From positions 124,001-188,000 of the forward strand of contig CALVDR010000001.1 in NCBI GenBank assembly GCA_944326365.1: a stretch of 64,000 nucleotides of DNA, given 5' to 3'. Both the position numbers and the translations under genes were made by a program. The notes beneath the pieces are model-generated. The model searched no databases. It saw nothing but the letters and a program-made list of their open reading frames with translations, and was not told where the DNA came from. Below, one piece after another: positions 61,730 to 64,000 of the stretch. How positions within the stretch are numbered: position 1 is the first letter of the stretch; each line of letters starts with the position of its first letter. The DNA is from an uncultured Bacteroidales bacterium (lineage in GTDB: Bacteria > Bacteroidota > Bacteroidia > Bacteroidales > UBA932).

Positions 61730-61737
61730 AAAAGTAA
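61730..61737 (-). promoter_or_regulatory. -7 box of dnaX
   Basis: TACTTTTG on the minus strand, 18 nt before the ATG; no clear -33 box. Confidence 0.5.
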
Positions 61738-61749
61738 GTATTATTTTGT

Positions 61750-61757
61750 AAATTTGC
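61750..61757 (+). promoter_or_regulatory. Possible outward promoter into repeat element B
   Basis: TAAATTTG on the plus strand, reading into the repeat and on to the gene at 62118. Strength doubtful because no -33 box is visible. Confidence 0.35.
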
Positions 61758-61770
61758 CGCTGAAAAGATA

Positions 61771-61813
61771 AAATTACTTAAGTTCGATGAAAAGAACGGA
61801 GTGAATTTCAGAG
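61771..61813 (+). repeat. 43-bp direct repeat, first copy
   Basis: Identical to 61984-62026. It spans AAAATTACTT to the ATTTCAGA end and overlaps the left edge of element B. Confidence 0.8.
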
Positions 61814-61984
61814 AACTACCTCTTTTAGAGGATTCGTTTTACGAATCCGGCAGTAAGTTCTCCCCTCGATAGGGGAGAATTTTAGAGGGGTGACACGTAA
61901 AAGGAAAGAGATTTCGCAGAAATCGTAACGTCAGTTCAACGAAATCTCTGGTACTGAGCAGAATAATTCGTTGAACTGACGTTA
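61779..61984. repeat. Multi-hairpin repeat element B (right of dnaX)
   Basis: Inverted counterpart of element A. It ends with an 18-bp perfect stem, TAACGTCAGTTCAACGAA (61926-61943) against its complement (61967-61984), around a 23-nt loop. It also has the CTCCCCT/AGGGGAG and GGATTCGT/ACGAATCC stems. Coordinates may be off by one or two bases at the left end. Confidence 0.85.
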
Positions 61985-62026
61985 AAATTACTTAAGTTCG
62001 ATGAAAAGAACGGAGTGAATTTCAGA
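61984..62026 (+). repeat. 43-bp direct repeat, second copy
   Basis: Identical to 61771-61813, directly abutting the right end of element B; suggests a partial tandem second element. The remaining bases to 62117 contain a short GC-rich hairpin near 62070-62095 but no other feature. Confidence 0.8.
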
Positions 62027-62117
62027 TAATTCGTCGAGCCGATGTTAAAATCGGGACGAATTTTCAGATCGGGAGGCGGTGCGTGACCGCCGCACGGAAA
62101 GATTGGAGGTTTTGATT

Positions 62118-62960
62118 ATGAAAAAGATCATTGTATTGGCGATAGCCGTACTGATGCCTGTAATCATGTCGGCGCAGGCTCAGGTCAACACGAAAAAAGT
62201 GAAGATCGAGGATTTCACGGAGAAAACGACCAAGGTGGTGCTGACAGGCAACATATTCTTCGACCAGTCCCTGAAGGACGAGGTGCAGAACAGATGGAGG
62301 ATTTCCCCGTTCGAGTTCTGTACCCTGAAAGAGTTCGAGCAGCTGAAAACTGATGACAGCTATTATTTTCTGATGACTGTGAAAGGGCAGTTCAGGAAGG
62401 AGGCCAGGCCGGGGCTCACCATGCTTTCGGTAATGAAAGGCGGGGCGGCTGCCGAAAAGGGCATAAGCAAGATGCTGGACGTAGTGACTGTCCCTGTCAT
62501 GTCCACGGACGATCCGTCCGGCAGGGAATTCGTCTTCCTGCCGGCTCTGCTGGATATCATCCAGGAGCACATACTCCGCTCCATGGAGACAGATGTAGCC
62601 GGATATTCCGGTCTGAGCAGCAGCAACATGGACATAAGTGAAGCCGAAACGAAAGACATCATCATGGCTGAGGAAGACCTCGCGGACGGCATATCCGAAG
62701 AAGAACTTGAAAGTCTTGAGGCAGACGGAATATATGTAGCCGATACCGACACTGTAGACGAAATGATGATGAGCCATACTCCGAACGCCGTACTCAGCTA
62801 TACGGTCTATCCTGCGGATAAGGCTGCCGGATCATTCTGCTACAAGATGCTGATAGACGCACAGACCCACAAACTGTATTATTTCAGAAAGCACAGGCTG
62901 TCGAAGAAGTTCGGTGCAGGATTCCTGCCGGAAGACCTGTACCGTATAGCGGAAAGATAG
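62118..62960 (+). CDS. Secreted hypothetical protein
   Basis: Exported protein of 280 residues from ATG 62118; the longer frame from 62079 would put 13 charged residues before the signal peptide (MKKIIVLAIAVLMPVIMSAQ). The mature part is acidic, with a long Asp/Glu-rich stretch around residues 175-230 (EEDLADGISEEELESLEADG) and a basic C-terminus ending FLPEDLYRIAER. I do not recognise the family. It is 52 nt before an M16 peptidase gene, so a shared envelope role is possible. Confidence 0.7.
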   Translation: MKKIIVLAIAVLMPVIMSAQAQVNTKKVKIEDFTEKTTKVVLTGNIFFDQSLKDEVQNRWRISPFEFCTLKEFEQLKTDDSYYFLMTVKGQFRKEARPGLTMLSVMKGGAAAEKGISKMLDVVTVPVMSTDDPSGREFVFLPALLDIIQEHILRSMETDVAGYSGLSSSNMDISEAETKDIIMAEEDLADGISEEELESLEADGIYVADTDTVDEMMMSHTPNAVLSYTVYPADKAAGSFCYKMLIDAQTHKLYYFRKHRLSKKFGAGFLPEDLYRIAER

Positions 62961-63012
62961 ACTCAGTATACATGGTTTCCAGATTAAAGAGAGATTTCGG
63001 AGAATTTGCAGA

Positions 63013-64000
63013 ATGCTATACGGGAAAACAGACTGCGGTCTGCAGTACGCAGTGAAAAGGACTGGCTCGGCTGCTGCATATTGCGCGTTAAGCATAAAAT
63101 GCGGGACACGCGATGAGGAAGGCTACCACTCGGGACTGGCGCATTTCACGGAACATACCATATTCAAGGGTACGGAAAAGAAAAGCGCGTCAGTGATCAA
63201 CGGCTATCTGGACAGGCTTGGAGGCGAACTGAACGCCTTCACCACTAAAGAAGAAATCGTACTCCACGCCACCGTTCTGAAAGAGGACCTGCCGAAAGCG
63301 GCGAACCTTCTCTTCGAACTGGCCACATCAGCCACATTCCCCGAAGCAGAAGTCAACATCGAAAAGGGTGTCGTGATAGACGAGATCAACTCCTACAAGG
63401 ACTCACCGGCCGAAGATGTCTACGACAAGTTCGAGGAAATGATTTTTTCGGGACACCCTCTGGCAGCCCCGATCCTCGGCACCAGCTCATCCGTAAAGAA
63501 GATAGACAGGGCCGAACTGCTGGAATTCACGTCCGGGAAATTCACTCCGGAGCGGATGGCCTTCAGTGTCGTGGCCGACATCGATGAAAAAAAGATGGAG
63601 AAGTTTGCCGGCAAGCTGGCCGCAAAATGGTTTCATGGAAGCAGGACATCTTCGTATGAAGAATGCGAGGACGCCGGCGTCAGGAATGCATGCGGGGCCA
63701 GGATGAATCTCAGAAGACCCCAGCCCGTACGGTTCGACAAGACGGTGAACAAGAAGAACCATCAGGTGAACTGCGTCATCGGAAACCTCGCCCCGTCGCT
63801 TTACGAGGAGAAGGAAAGGGTGGCCACGATACTGATGTGCAACATCCTCGGAGGACCTGCCAGCAATTCCATACTCAACTATGAACTCAGAGAAAAGAAC
63901 GGATGGGTCTATGGTGTGGAATGCGCTTATACCCAGTATTCCGACAGCGGAATCGTGGCTATCAGCCTGGGGTGCGACAAGGAAAACCTGGAAAAATGCG
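63013..64000 (+). CDS. M16 zinc peptidase, partial (C-terminus beyond right edge)
   Basis: Insulinase-family metallopeptidase. The 329 visible codons start at ATG 63013, with no better in-frame start upstream and no signal peptide. The inverted zinc motif HFTEH is at residues 44-48 in GLAHFTEHTIFKGT, the third ligand region EEIVLHATVLKEDL follows, and the second M16 domain begins near NILGGPASNSILNYELREKNG. Members of this type act as cytosolic or periplasmic peptidases on small proteins. Cut by the right end of the window. Confidence 0.9.
   Translation, partial: MLYGKTDCGLQYAVKRTGSAAAYCALSIKCGTRDEEGYHSGLAHFTEHTIFKGTEKKSASVINGYLDRLGGELNAFTTKEEIVLHATVLKEDLPKAANLLFELATSATFPEAEVNIEKGVVIDEINSYKDSPAEDVYDKFEEMIFSGHPLAAPILGTSSSVKKIDRAELLEFTSGKFTPERMAFSVVADIDEKKMEKFAGKLAAKWFHGSRTSSYEECEDAGVRNACGARMNLRRPQPVRFDKTVNKKNHQVNCVIGNLAPSLYEEKERVATILMCNILGGPASNSILNYELREKNGWVYGVECAYTQYSDSGIVAISLGCDKENLEKC

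Noticed and set aside
59625-62026. CRISPR array around dnaX because of repeated palindromes
   Set aside because: Only two inverted copies and one direct duplication, no regularly spaced short repeats or unique spacers.

Overview
The window looks like a chromosome segment of an uncultured-type member of the order Bacteroidales. The evidence is: promoters of the Bacteroidetes form (TAnnTTTG at -7, often TTTG or TTGG about 19-20 nt upstream), almost no Shine-Dalgarno sites, an ArgF' carbamoyltransferase of the Bacteroides succinylornithine type, an rseC-rnfBCDGEA order, a DUF3108 protein, a DUF4783 protein, and a eukaryote-like (GT3) glycogen synthase. I cannot place the family. I see no rRNA, tRNA, CRISPR array, phage or complete insertion sequence; nearly everything is vertically inherited core metabolism, with one decayed ATPase gene and several families of palindromic intergenic repeats.

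Layout. 1-2061: alanine racemase (cut by the left edge), a zinc membrane peptidase and a tiny ribbon-helix-helix-like gene. 2062-19840: arginine biosynthesis in two blocks. Block one is an Arg-codon-rich leader peptide, then a GNAT acyltransferase, argG, argC and argD. Block two is argF', argB, argE, mgsA and argH. Between them lie a 5'-truncated ATPase pseudogene, a DMT transporter, a GltD-like oxidoreductase and a very large protein that fuses two different alpha-L-rhamnosidase families (GH78 and GH106). 19841-21300: two paralogous small outer-membrane barrel proteins. 21448-27375: the Rnf complex operon with rseC and a small TPR gene. 27400-31771: DUF3108, dnaB, zinc-ribbon coiled-coil protein, Nif3 and MerR. 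31768-34706: two M23 peptidases and ribF. 34719-45673: a five-gene glycogen island, including a GT3-GT35 (glycogen synthase-phosphorylase) fusion. 45711-47120: xseB and xseA. 47325-51626: engB, prs, a Cys-rich membrane peptide, der, a DUF4783 protein and rlmH. 51619-56372: a giant NtrY-like sensor kinase convergent with an NtrC-type regulator that has no DNA-binding domain. 56506-64000: cmk, ispH, efp, lptB, dnaX flanked by inverted repeat elements, a secreted hypothetical protein and an M16 peptidase cut by the right edge.

How the genes work together. The arginine genes cover every step from acylated glutamate to arginine. Pro90 in ArgF' argues for succinylated rather than acetylated intermediates, which makes the GNAT gene at the head of the leader-controlled operon the natural candidate for the first acylation. 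The leader encodes about 30 residues with the run R-R-V-R-R written in AGA and CGA codons, next to mutually exclusive hairpins; I read it as an arginine attenuator, and it is the most interesting regulatory system here. The glycogen island holds synthesis (GT3, GT4), branching, debranching and phosphorolysis in one transcription direction. Rnf, RseC and the TPR protein form an energy-conserving ferredoxin:NAD+ module.
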